Below are positions 8,904 to 16,659 of a stretch of DNA of 64,000 nt, one piece after another. The translations under genes were made by a program, and so were the position numbers. Location: positions 1-64,000 of the forward strand of contig CALFBI010000024.1 of NCBI GenBank assembly GCA_937951675.1, given 5' to 3'. Position 1 is the stretch's first letter. Every line of letters begins with the position of its first letter. The notes under the pieces were generated by a model. It was not told where the DNA came from, did not search any database, and worked only from the letters and a program-made list of their open reading frames with translations. Source of the stretch: an uncultured Verrucomicrobiales bacterium. Its GTDB lineage: Bacteria > Verrucomicrobiota > Verrucomicrobiia > Verrucomicrobiales > Akkermansiaceae.

Positions 8904-9554
8904 ATGACAGAAAAAGCGCTTTCAGACCTTCGGGAAAACTACCACCTCGGAGACCTTAATCGCTCAGAATTAAAGAGTTGCCCTACCGAACAGTTCCAAG
9001 ATTGGCTCACCGAAGCCGTGCAAACCCAATGCCGAGAACCTAATGCGATGAACCTCGCGACAGCCAACTCAAAAGGGCAGCCCTCAAATCGCACCGTCCT
9101 TCTAAAAGGGCTCGATCAAAGAGGTTTTCTTTTTTTCACCAATTACCGTTCCCGGAAATCACAAGAACTGAAAGAGAACCCGCAAGCGGCCCTCACCTTT
9201 CTGTGGCACGAACTCGAACGCCAAGTTTGCATCAGAGGCACGGTCCAACAGATCAGCCGAGAAGAATCTCTGCAATACTTCCATTCTCGTCCACGAGAAT
9301 CCCAGATCGGAGCATGGGCCTCTGAAGAACAAAGCAGCAGTATCCCGAACCGTGAAATACTTCTCTCCCGTGAAGAAGAATTACGCCAAAAATGGCCTGA
9401 AGGCACCGAAATCCCCCTACCGGACTTTTGGGGAGGTTGGATACTCCATCCAGAAAGTATCGAGTTTTGGAAAGGGGGACCGGGACGCGTTCACGACCGA
9501 CTTCAATACTCTCGAGTGGGAGAAGGCTGGGAAATATCCCGACTATCACCTTAA
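8904..9554 (+). CDS. pdxH: Pyridoxamine/pyridoxine 5'-phosphate oxidase
   Basis: 216 residues, the usual length. The FMN enzyme oxidises PNP or PMP to pyridoxal 5'-phosphate. Visible landmarks are EPNAMNLATANSKGQPSNRTVLLKG at the flavin site (quoted regions about residues 46-70), FFTNYRSRKSQEL, the SHRP-like stretch SRPRESQIGAWAS, and the C-terminal FWKGGPGRVHDRLQY, whose R-x-H-D-R contacts the substrate phosphate. It is divergent from thrS with about 110 bp between the starts, and converges on the RNase III-like gene 25 bp downstream. Confidence 0.95.
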   Translation: MTEKALSDLRENYHLGDLNRSELKSCPTEQFQDWLTEAVQTQCREPNAMNLATANSKGQPSNRTVLLKGLDQRGFLFFTNYRSRKSQELKENPQAALTFLWHELERQVCIRGTVQQISREESLQYFHSRPRESQIGAWASEEQSSSIPNREILLSREEELRQKWPEGTEIPLPDFWGGWILHPESIEFWKGGPGRVHDRLQYSRVGEGWEISRLSP

Positions 9555-9579
9555 TCAGAAACCCAAACGTTTCGCAATT

Positions 9580-9912
9580 TTAGGAAGATTTTTTACGCTT
9601 TAGCTTCCCGGTTCGAAGGCGTTGCTCGCGTGCTTTTTCCTGTTTTAAAAAGATCGGCATCAGGTTGGTCTCGATATGTGCAAACGCCACTTCTAGCCCC
9701 TCTTTTTGATAAATCCGTCCAATTTCGGCCTCGACTGAAGTCGGATTACCATAGGCTCTGAGAAAATCATTTGAGGTCGCTCGAATAAACATCTCACCAT
9801 CGAGCATTTCTTTTTCACGTAAAATCCACTCTCTAACAAAAATAGCGAGCACACCGTCGCCTACCCAAGCTTCTTCTCTTTCCTTTGTTTTTTCTAAGTC
9901 GATCGCTTTCAT
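9580..9912 (-). CDS. Small RNase III-domain protein, Mini-III-like
   Basis: 110 residues from the ATG at 9912; a GTG one codon earlier is also possible. The segment EREEAWVGDGVLAIFVRE matches the RNase III signature with Glu and Asp at the catalytic positions, and SVEAEIGRIYQKEG matches the second metal-binding helix. There is no double-stranded-RNA-binding domain, as in Mini-III enzymes that mature 23S rRNA ends. The tail is very basic (KLKRKKSS), which could serve RNA binding. Its start overlaps the stop of the lipoprotein gene upstream (TGATG). Function as a real nuclease is likely but not shown. Confidence 0.6.
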   Translation of the reverse strand: MKAIDLEKTKEREEAWVGDGVLAIFVREWILREKEMLDGEMFIRATSNDFLRAYGNPTSVEAEIGRIYQKEGLEVAFAHIETNLMPIFLKQEKAREQRLRTGKLKRKKSS

Positions 9913-10454
9913 CACTTCATTCTCCGGCGGAGTTCGCCTTCAGCTTGATGGTCCCAGTAACCACTATCAAGCTCAATGAACACACTTGAGTAAGGAAGGG
10001 CGGTCTGAGTTTTGATCACGAGCATCGAATAGTTCGCTTGGCTCCCTTCTAAGAGGAGCATCAAAGTGCGGTGCATCATGTAACGAGGTTCCCGCCCATG
10101 CAGCTCGTATTTAACAAGCCTCTTCCACTCCTCAATACCTGGAGCCATCTCATTCGTGATCGCTTTGGTTTCTTCAGATAAAATCACTCGCGGAATACAA
10201 TGAGACCTTTCTTCAAGTGAATAAAGGACACTTTCCAGCACCAGCGGGACCTCTTCTTCAATAAAGATCGTCTTCACTCCAGGCCGACTACTCACCGGAA
10301 AAGAAGCGTCGGCGATCACCACCCAGTTCTGATATCCTAACTGGTGAAGTTCTTGATCAATCTGCTGACTCCACGCCGGCTTCGGAGCGATCGGAGCAAC
10401 GCACCCTATTGAAAGAATGCTTGCTAACGAAAGTATTCCGGTTCGAATCTTCAT
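9912..10454 (-). CDS. Lipoprotein with an RbsD/FucU-like fold
   Basis: 180 residues. The N-terminus is a lipoprotein signal: positive MKIR, hydrophobic core, then LSIGC with the lipobox cysteine at residue 18. After it, QELHQLGYQNWVVIADASFPV closely resembles the start of the RbsD/FucU sugar mutarotase family (typically GH-x-D-x-x-VIADAxxP). The catalytic His of RbsD near the N-terminus appears replaced (LGYQNW in place of GHTD). Cytoplasmic RbsD/FucU proteins convert pyranose and furanose or alpha and beta sugars; an exported, lipid-anchored version is unusual. It overlaps the RNase III-like gene downstream. The role is unknown. Confidence 0.55.
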   Translation of the reverse strand: MKIRTGILSLASILSIGCVAPIAPKPAWSQQIDQELHQLGYQNWVVIADASFPVSSRPGVKTIFIEEEVPLVLESVLYSLEERSHCIPRVILSEETKAITNEMAPGIEEWKRLVKYELHGREPRYMMHRTLMLLLEGSQANYSMLVIKTQTALPYSSVFIELDSGYWDHQAEGELRRRMK

Positions 10455-10502
10455 AAAGACCTATTCATTATATCAAAATGAACGAAAAGGTCAACCAAGC
10501 CC

Positions 10503-12029
10503 TCACATCAGTTGTGCTCCAGCTTCGGCAAGCTGACTTCGCTCTCCCTTACTCAAAGTGACATGAGCGGTGTAAGGCAAGTTTCTTAAGCGATTCCGAG
10601 TATAGACCAGACCATTACTACGACTATCTACATATGGATTATCAATTTGAGCGGGGTCACCTACTAAAACAAGTTTTGACCCTTCTGACATCCGAGTCAC
10701 GACTGTCTTTGCTTCTTGAGGGGTGAGCTGCTGAGCTTCATCTAAAATGAAAAAACGATTTGGGATCGAGCGGCCTCGAATATAACAAAGCGCTTCAATC
10801 TCTATGATTCCCTGCTCGATAAGGTAATCGTAAGGTTTTCTAGACTCTCCTTCCGGAGATTGACTTTCGGCCTTCTTAGCCTGCTTGCGTCGAGGGCCTT
10901 GACCCTGACTAGGGTCAGACGTGAGTAGCTGTAGAGCATCATAAATAGGCTGAACCCAAGGTCGCATCTTTTCATCTAAATCACCCGGCAAAAACCCTAG
11001 TTGATCGCCCATCGCCACGACCGGGCGACTCACTGTCAAACCACTATAATTACGGTGTAATACCTCGTGTAAAGCAGCTGCCATTGCTACTAGAGTTTTC
11101 CCTGTCCCGGCCTGACCATAACACGTCACTAAAGTCACCTCCGGATTCAGCAGCGCATCTAAAAGGCATTTTTGACCTAAATTCAACGGCTTTAAATTCA
11201 TCCCATCAGGGATTCGTAAAACATCTGGATACATCAATCTCACAAAATTTCCATCCGATGCGAAACGAGCTGGCATCGTCTGCTTTTCGCCCACTTGTAA
11301 AAGCACGTATTGGTTAATCGATACTCCGACTCTCCGATCTGGGTCAATTTTCAAAAGTCCTGAGCTTGCAAAACGTTGTAACTCTTTGTCGTCAACATCT
11401 ACTCTTGCAAGATCGAACTCAGAAACCTCTTTCACATCTACCTTATCATTCCGGTAATCTTCGCAAGGAATTCCCACTGACTTGGCTTTCAATTGCATGT
11501 TCAGATCCTTGGTCACCAGAATCGTCTCAGTTTCGTTATGTTGAGCGATCAAAAGAGTGCAGGCCAAAATACGGTGATCAACGCGCTCCCGGTCCGGAAA
11601 AACACGATAGAATTGACGCAGCTGAGATGAAGAGCGCTCACAGACCGCCGGGTCATAAAGAACTAACCGCACGGTTCCACCAGCATTTGTCTCAACTCCC
11701 CGGGTAATCGGGGCTCCTTCAGGAAACATCTCGGTGAGATCACGATGAATACGTCTCGCATTTGCCCCCCGCTCCGAAGGCTCATTTTTAAACCGATCTA
11801 ATTCAGCTAATACATCAACTGGCAAACAAAGATGGTTATCTCCGAAGCGATGAAGACAAGTAGGATCATGCAGTAGAACATTAGTATCCAAAACATAGTT
11901 CTTCCCCTCTGATTTGATAGACTTCAATCCAAACCTTTCTACTTGTTGATTTGTAATTTCATTATTGGAACGACTTTCATGGGAAGTCGTTTGGTCACGT
12001 TCTTGCAAATTCGTATTTTGATGGATCAT
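10503..12029 (-). CDS. PIN-domain/PhoH-family ATPase
   Basis: 508 residues. An N-terminal PIN nuclease domain (YVLDTNVLLHDPTCLHRF, VDVLAELDRFK, later CERSSSQLRQFY and ILVTKDLNMQLKAKS) is joined to a PhoH ATPase domain with Walker A GQAGTGKTLVAM, VSRPVVAMGDQLGFLPG, a Walker B FFILDEAQQLTP and LVLVGDPAQIDNP. This is the YlaK/PhoH2 arrangement, in which ATP-driven unwinding is coupled to RNA cleavage. The first 30 residues are polar and poorly conserved. It stands alone, 113 bp downstream of menE and 48 bp upstream of the RbsD-like lipoprotein gene. Confidence 0.9.
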   Translation of the reverse strand: MIHQNTNLQERDQTTSHESRSNNEITNQQVERFGLKSIKSEGKNYVLDTNVLLHDPTCLHRFGDNHLCLPVDVLAELDRFKNEPSERGANARRIHRDLTEMFPEGAPITRGVETNAGGTVRLVLYDPAVCERSSSQLRQFYRVFPDRERVDHRILACTLLIAQHNETETILVTKDLNMQLKAKSVGIPCEDYRNDKVDVKEVSEFDLARVDVDDKELQRFASSGLLKIDPDRRVGVSINQYVLLQVGEKQTMPARFASDGNFVRLMYPDVLRIPDGMNLKPLNLGQKCLLDALLNPEVTLVTCYGQAGTGKTLVAMAAALHEVLHRNYSGLTVSRPVVAMGDQLGFLPGDLDEKMRPWVQPIYDALQLLTSDPSQGQGPRRKQAKKAESQSPEGESRKPYDYLIEQGIIEIEALCYIRGRSIPNRFFILDEAQQLTPQEAKTVVTRMSEGSKLVLVGDPAQIDNPYVDSRSNGLVYTRNRLRNLPYTAHVTLSKGERSQLAEAGAQLM

Positions 12030-12070
12030 AAAATATTAGCTTAAAAAGAAAACAGAAACAAGGCTTGTTG

Positions 12071-12095
12071 AAAGCGGAGCACCAACCTCCGCTTT
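12071..12095 (-). terminator. Stem-loop after the men operon, probable weak terminator
   Basis: A perfect 9-bp stem (AAAGCGGAG with CTCCGCTTT) around a 7-base loop lies between the menE stop and the phoH start. On the minus strand it is followed after a short gap by a T-rich tract rather than an immediate U-run, so termination may be partial. Confidence 0.4.
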
Positions 12096-12142
12096 ACGCG
12101 GATCGACAAAACACTAAAAAAATGTCGGCTCTTAATTATCAA

Positions 12143-13264
12143 TTACCATAGAGTAATCTCATTTCCGCTCTTAATGCAATCCAAAACTGCATTAACCAAT
12201 TCTAATCTCTGCACTTTCCTCATTGCGGAGCGAGGAATCTCAGAAAGCTGAACGAAGGATTGAGGTCGACGAAGCCCCTCTATCGAACGACAAAAATCTT
12301 TTACCTTTTCTCGCTCAGAAAACTCCATCTCTCCCTCAAATACAATTACTAATCGATTCTCCAGCCGAGTATCTGGCACAGGAACAATCCAACACTCCGC
12401 TAAGAACTCCGCTCGGAAATAAGATTCTAACAACGAGATAGAAATCAACTCCCCTCGCACTTTTACAAGTTGATCTACTCTTCCCTCTATCGTCAGCCCC
12501 CCTTCCTCCAAAGAGCCTAAATCACTACTCGAAAACCAATCTTCTTTTCGTCTCTCCCACCCTTTGTTCTCAGACCAATACCCTTCAAAAAGAGCTTCAC
12601 CTCGCAATCGAATCACCTGACCTACCTCGACTTCCCACAAAGGTAAAACAGGAATCCTGAACGGCAAATACTTCCCCCCTAGTGATTCTAGTGACTGCGT
12701 AGCCACTTGAGACCCTGCCTCTGTCATCCCGTAGCTCGCCAAAACGGGCCAACCTAAAGCTCTCGCTCTCAATCCTAATTCTTCCGAAAGTTGCCCTCCT
12801 CCCACTACCACTGCTTCCAAACAAGCAGGCGCTTTTATCCCATTACTCACCAGGTCATGAACTTGAGTGGGCACCAATGACAAATGTGACACCCTCTCCT
12901 CGCGTAACCATGTCACAGCTAAGAAAGGATCCCAACGCTCCTCCTCATACTCTGAAAAACGGCAAGATGCTTGAAACGCACGAGCCAACACTCCAAAGCC
13001 CCCCACATGATAATGAGGAAGTAACAACCCCCAACACGACTCCTTCTGCACTTGTAAATGCTGATTCACCGCAGCGGCGGAAAGAAGCAAAGCCTTTCGA
13101 GTGATCCCGACCCACTTTGGGTCTCCAGAGGAACCGGATGTCGCAAAAAAAAGAAGATATTCAGGGGCGCCCTCTAGACTAGGTGCTACTTGATCAGGAG
13201 CTAAAAAGACCTTTCCTGAATTCTCTTCCCAAAAAGCCTCTTTAAGTATTACAGCGACCTCCAT
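12143..13264 (-). CDS. menE: o-Succinylbenzoate--CoA ligase
   Basis: 373 residues, about 80-100 shorter than most MenE proteins. It activates o-succinylbenzoate with ATP and CoA for menaquinone synthesis. The AMP-binding core is intact: FFATSGSSGDPKWVGITRKAL (P-loop of adenylating enzymes), ASYGMTEAGSQVAT, SSSDLGSLEEGGLTIEGRVD, and a C-terminal PRSAMRKVQRLE carrying the catalytic lysine. The N-terminal subdomain before the P-loop is only about 30 residues, which explains the short length. It overlaps menC by 16 bp and is last in the men operon. Confidence 0.9.
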   Translation of the reverse strand: MEVAVILKEAFWEENSGKVFLAPDQVAPSLEGAPEYLLFFATSGSSGDPKWVGITRKALLLSAAAVNQHLQVQKESCWGLLLPHYHVGGFGVLARAFQASCRFSEYEEERWDPFLAVTWLREERVSHLSLVPTQVHDLVSNGIKAPACLEAVVVGGGQLSEELGLRARALGWPVLASYGMTEAGSQVATQSLESLGGKYLPFRIPVLPLWEVEVGQVIRLRGEALFEGYWSENKGWERRKEDWFSSSDLGSLEEGGLTIEGRVDQLVKVRGELISISLLESYFRAEFLAECWIVPVPDTRLENRLVIVFEGEMEFSEREKVKDFCRSIEGLRRPQSFVQLSEIPRSAMRKVQRLELVNAVLDCIKSGNEITLW

Positions 13265-14163
13265 GTTAAAGTGGGTAAAAGATCATCAAACCCTAACCCT
13301 GTTCCTCCGGGAAAGGTGAATTCTGAACGCAAGTCTCCGAAGCGTTCACTAAAATCGTTAAGAGCAAATAAAGCATGCGTCTGCAAACCATGCATGCTCC
13401 CGACAGGAAAAGACTGCGAAAAACGAGAAGCCTCGTAAGCAGCAAAACACTGTCCCAGAGGGTGATCCATGTAAGAAGTCATCAAGCACTCTCGATACCC
13501 TGCTTTCAAAACCCTCTCCGAGTCATTCACGGCTGACTTAATCACACCCACATGTCGCTGAGGAGCCGAATGCAATTCCACAGACCTGTCCACGGCGATC
13601 TGGACTCCTTCAATATGTGCCGACCATCGCGAAACTTCCGGCAACGACCAAGGGTCCTCAAACCAATCAATACACCCCTCAAGCCCCTGTAAAAGCGAAC
13701 AAGCGTCTTCCTGTGACAGAGCTCCATTAGCATCTAGGCGCCAGCGAAGGTTCTGATTATTTTTCATTTCGCTCTCCAAAAATTCTTTGTCAGATTTGAG
13801 GTCTTTCCCGACCTTCACCTTGATGACTTGAAACCCTGATTCTAACCAACGTTCCAAATCACGATAGTCTGTCAATGTAGCGTGACTCTTAGGTGCTTCT
13901 AATCCCTCATAAAGACTTATCCCTTGACTTCTCGCTTCCCGATCAAGAGCGAGACAATGCATCGACCTCTGCAGTAAAGAATGTGTGAGCTCTCTTCTTT
14001 TTAAGCATTCCAATAAGACTTTTAAAGAAGGGTCACCTAAAGCTGGCCAGGATTGCAAACAAGCGTAGCCACCTTCATCCCTAAGTAAAACCCCTTCCAC
14101 TTCCCTCCCCGAAAGCGCGTTAAGGTCTCGGGATGACTTCAGGAAATAAGGGGAATACTCCAT
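13249..14163 (-). CDS. menC: o-Succinylbenzoate synthase (enolase superfamily)
   Basis: 304 residues. It dehydrates SHCHC to o-succinylbenzoate. Enolase-superfamily catalytic elements are visible: VIKVKVGK (KxK), LDANGALS (Asp), DWFEDPW (Glu), IAVDRSVEL (Asp) and VGVIKSAVND (the second lysine). Its ATG directly abuts the menA stop and its end overlaps menE, so the three are co-translated. The divergent N-terminal capping domain is normal for this family. Confidence 0.9.
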   Translation of the reverse strand: MEYSPYFLKSSRDLNALSGREVEGVLLRDEGGYACLQSWPALGDPSLKVLLECLKRRELTHSLLQRSMHCLALDREARSQGISLYEGLEAPKSHATLTDYRDLERWLESGFQVIKVKVGKDLKSDKEFLESEMKNNQNLRWRLDANGALSQEDACSLLQGLEGCIDWFEDPWSLPEVSRWSAHIEGVQIAVDRSVELHSAPQRHVGVIKSAVNDSERVLKAGYRECLMTSYMDHPLGQCFAAYEASRFSQSFPVGSMHGLQTHALFALNDFSERFGDLRSEFTFPGGTGLGFDDLLPTLTWRSL

Positions 14164-15033
14164 TTACCCTATCGCAAAAAAATGAAAGGCCGCCCCAAAC
14201 AAAAGAAGCTGCACGCCACCTACCGCCAAGTATTTATTATAACGAGCAGAGGGAGATTCTCGTAAAATCTTAGGTAAAATCAACACTCCTAAAATCACGA
14301 CAGGCAAACTCGCCCAACGTAATTCGGAAAGATGAAATAAATGCCAAAATGGAGCGCATAACACCACCCCTAACCACATCGCGACGAGAAGTCCCTTCGC
14401 CCGTTTTTCGCCAAGCTTCACTGCTAAAGTGCTCTTCTCTGATTGACGGTCTTCTTCACGATCTCGAATGTTATTAATCGAAATCAATAAAGCTGAAAGA
14501 AGGCCTAGCTGTAACCCTAGTAAAGCGGCCTCACCTCGCCATTCGTGAAGCTGAATAAAAACGGTGCCCATGACGGCGACCAAACCAAAGAAAAGAATCA
14601 CAAAAAGTTCGCCCAACCCTCGATAAGCAAGAGGAACTGGACCTCCTGTATACCCGTAACTCAAATAAAGAGAAGGTAGGCCAATCGCTAAAATTACCCC
14701 GCCTCGAGCCTGGGTTAAAAAAGCACCCGCAACAGCTGCGATGAAAAGAAAAAGAAAAGCCGCTCCAAAAACAGACCTCGAACGAAGACGCCCGGATGCC
14801 GTCGCTCGACGCGGGCCTAAGCGCTGCTCGGTATCGGCCCCTTTCTGGGCATCAATCGCATCATTAAAAAAATTCGTTGCCACCTGAATCGCAACTGCCC
14901 CCACTAGAGTCAGCCCTCCCAGAAACCAATCGTATTGACCGGAAAGACTCCACGACAACACCCCTCCCAACCAAACCGGCACAACCGCGGCAGGCAAGGT
15001 CTTGGGACGAGCAGCAAGAATCCATTCCTTCAT
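14164..15033 (-). CDS. menA: 1,4-Dihydroxy-2-naphthoate polyprenyltransferase
   Basis: 289 residues with about eight to nine membrane helices. It is a UbiA-family prenyltransferase: the first Asp-rich motif is NFFNDAIDAQKGAD and the second is NNIRDREEDRQSEKST. It transfers the polyprenyl tail to DHNA in the inner membrane. The N-terminus ILAARPKTLPAAVVPVWLGG is characteristic of MenA rather than UbiA. It lies 6 bp after menB and directly before menC. Confidence 0.95.
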   Translation of the reverse strand: MKEWILAARPKTLPAAVVPVWLGGVLSWSLSGQYDWFLGGLTLVGAVAIQVATNFFNDAIDAQKGADTEQRLGPRRATASGRLRSRSVFGAAFLFLFIAAVAGAFLTQARGGVILAIGLPSLYLSYGYTGGPVPLAYRGLGELFVILFFGLVAVMGTVFIQLHEWRGEAALLGLQLGLLSALLISINNIRDREEDRQSEKSTLAVKLGEKRAKGLLVAMWLGVVLCAPFWHLFHLSELRWASLPVVILGVLILPKILRESPSARYNKYLAVGGVQLLLFGAAFHFFAIG

Positions 15034-15039
15034 TCGACT

Positions 15040-15855
15040 TTAGGGAACACGTGGGAATTTTGAAAAGTCGGGTTTACGTTTTTCAATGAAAGCCTGCTTC
15101 CCTTCCTTGGCTTCCTCACTCATGTAGTAAAGCAAGGTCGCATTTCCAGCAAGATCGAGTAGACCCATCTGACCATCACAATCCGCATTGAGACAAGTTT
15201 TCAAACAACGAAGTGCCATCGGCGAGTGCTCCAGCATTTCACGACACCACTTCACAGTCTCATTTTCCAGCTCGGCGAGAGGGACCACTGTATTCACCAA
15301 GCCCATATCAAGCGCTTGCTGAGCATCGTATTGGCGACAGAGATACCAAATCTCACGAGCCTTCTTCTGGCCCACGATCCTCGCTAAATAACTAGAGCCT
15401 AGTCCGCCGTCGAAACTTCCCACCTTCGGGCCTGTTTGACCAAACTTCGCATTGTCCGCGGCAATCGTTAGATCACAGACAACATGAAGAACATGACCAC
15501 CTCCGATCGCATACCCAGCGACCATTGCCACAACAGGCTTCGGGAGTGATCGAATTTTCTTCTGCACTTCCAAAATATTCAGACGAGGCACTCCGTCTTC
15601 TCCCATATAACCGGCATGACCTCGAACCTTCTGGTCTCCTCCAGAGCAAAACGCCAGGTCACCTGCTCCGGTCAGAATAATGACTCCTACATCTGGATCT
15701 TCATGAGCAAGGTTAAACGCCTGAAGCATTTCATTGACGGTCAATGGTCGAAACGCGTTCCTGACCTCTGGACGGTTAATGGTGATTTTAGCAATCTGAT
15801 TATCTTCCGTCTTTTCGTAACGAATATCTTCAAAATCGGCAGCTGATTTCCACAT
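15040..15855 (-). CDS. menB: 1,4-Dihydroxy-2-naphthoyl-CoA synthase
   Basis: 271 residues, the usual length. A crotonase-fold enzyme that closes the second ring of the naphthoquinone. Landmarks are [35 protein letters not shown] (oxyanion hole) and [20 protein letters not shown], all specific to MenB. It is separated from menH upstream by 93 bp containing a perfect palindrome, unlike the tight or overlapping junctions elsewhere in the operon. Confidence 0.97.
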   Translation of the reverse strand: MWKSAADFEDIRYEKTEDNQIAKITINRPEVRNAFRPLTVNEMLQAFNLAHEDPDVGVIILTGAGDLAFCSGGDQKVRGHAGYMGEDGVPRLNILEVQKKIRSLPKPVVAMVAGYAIGGGHVLHVVCDLTIAADNAKFGQTGPKVGSFDGGLGSSYLARIVGQKKAREIWYLCRQYDAQQALDMGLVNTVVPLAELENETVKWCREMLEHSPMALRCLKTCLNADCDGQMGLLDLAGNATLLYYMSEEAKEGKQAFIEKRKPDFSKFPRVP

Positions 15856-15892
15856 GCCCTTATTCTCGACCTCATACGCGGGAAGTCAATTC

Positions 15893-15910
15893 CTGAGATC
15901 GCGATCTCAG
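15893..15910. promoter_or_regulatory. Perfect 18-bp palindrome between menH and menB
   Basis: CTGAGATCGCGATCTCAG is self-complementary over all 18 bases with no spacer. It sits in the only sizeable gap of the men operon, 38 bp before the menB start. A symmetrical site without loop bases suits a dimeric DNA-binding protein better than an RNA terminator, and no U-run follows. The binding protein is unknown. Confidence 0.4.
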
Positions 15911-15948
15911 CCCTTCGCCTCGATTTACACCGTCCTATTGCTGGTCTT

Positions 15949-16659
15949 TTAAGACTCTAAGCGAAGGCTCTTTTTGAGCTCTTGCTTCAAAAATGGAGCG
16001 ACATCATTAAGTAGGCGATGACCTGCATTCGGAATGACGTGAGATTGCATCTGCTTCGGAAAAGGAATCGTCTTTGCTAACTTTGTAAACTTTTCATCTC
16101 TCTCCCCTGTCACCCAATGCACCGGACAATTGATTTCATGCAACCTTCCTCGTAGGTCCTCTTGCTTGGAAAGAGTCCAATCCATGAAACTACGAGCAAG
16201 GGCTTGTCGCCGGTTTTTTAAAGAAGCTCGCGAACTTAAAGGCGCCGATTGCAAGACTGACTGCTCATTCCATTTTTGAATAAAAGTCGACCACTCTCCT
16301 GAAAGCGCTTGAGCAGCCCATTCGGCATCCACCACCATTCTCTCAAACTTTTCTTGGTCCTCTTGCAACCCTGGATGAGTTGACAACAGATAAGCCCCTT
16401 GCCACATCTTGGGCTGATGTAAAAGAGCATGTAACGCAAGTCGCCCACCCATCGAATAGCCCACTAAAATAGCTTGTTCATCAATCGCAGCTACTTCTTC
16501 ACAAAAAGCCCTTCCGAATTCTTCCAAGCTCATTGGACAGCAATCAAGATAACGATAAAGGTCAACCGAACGCACCACATGCCCCTCACGGCCTAACTCC
16601 TCCGCAAGCCCCTTCCAATCCGAAGGTAAGCCCACCGCTCCATGAAGTAACCAAATCAT
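15949..16659 (-). CDS. menH: SHCHC synthase-like alpha/beta hydrolase
   Basis: 236 residues from ATG 16659, which overlaps the menD stop as ATGA; the in-frame start seven codons earlier lies inside menD. The enzyme eliminates pyruvate from SEPHCHC to give SHCHC. The fold shows WLLHGAVGLPSDW (oxyanion loop), the nucleophile elbow LVGYSMGGRLAL, an acidic residue in WVTGERDEKF, and the histidine in NAGHRLLND. Position between menD and menB supports MenH rather than an unrelated hydrolase. Confidence 0.85.
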   Translation of the reverse strand: MIWLLHGAVGLPSDWKGLAEELGREGHVVRSVDLYRYLDCCPMSLEEFGRAFCEEVAAIDEQAILVGYSMGGRLALHALLHQPKMWQGAYLLSTHPGLQEDQEKFERMVVDAEWAAQALSGEWSTFIQKWNEQSVLQSAPLSSRASLKNRRQALARSFMDWTLSKQEDLRGRLHEINCPVHWVTGERDEKFTKLAKTIPFPKQMQSHVIPNAGHRLLNDVAPFLKQELKKSLRLES

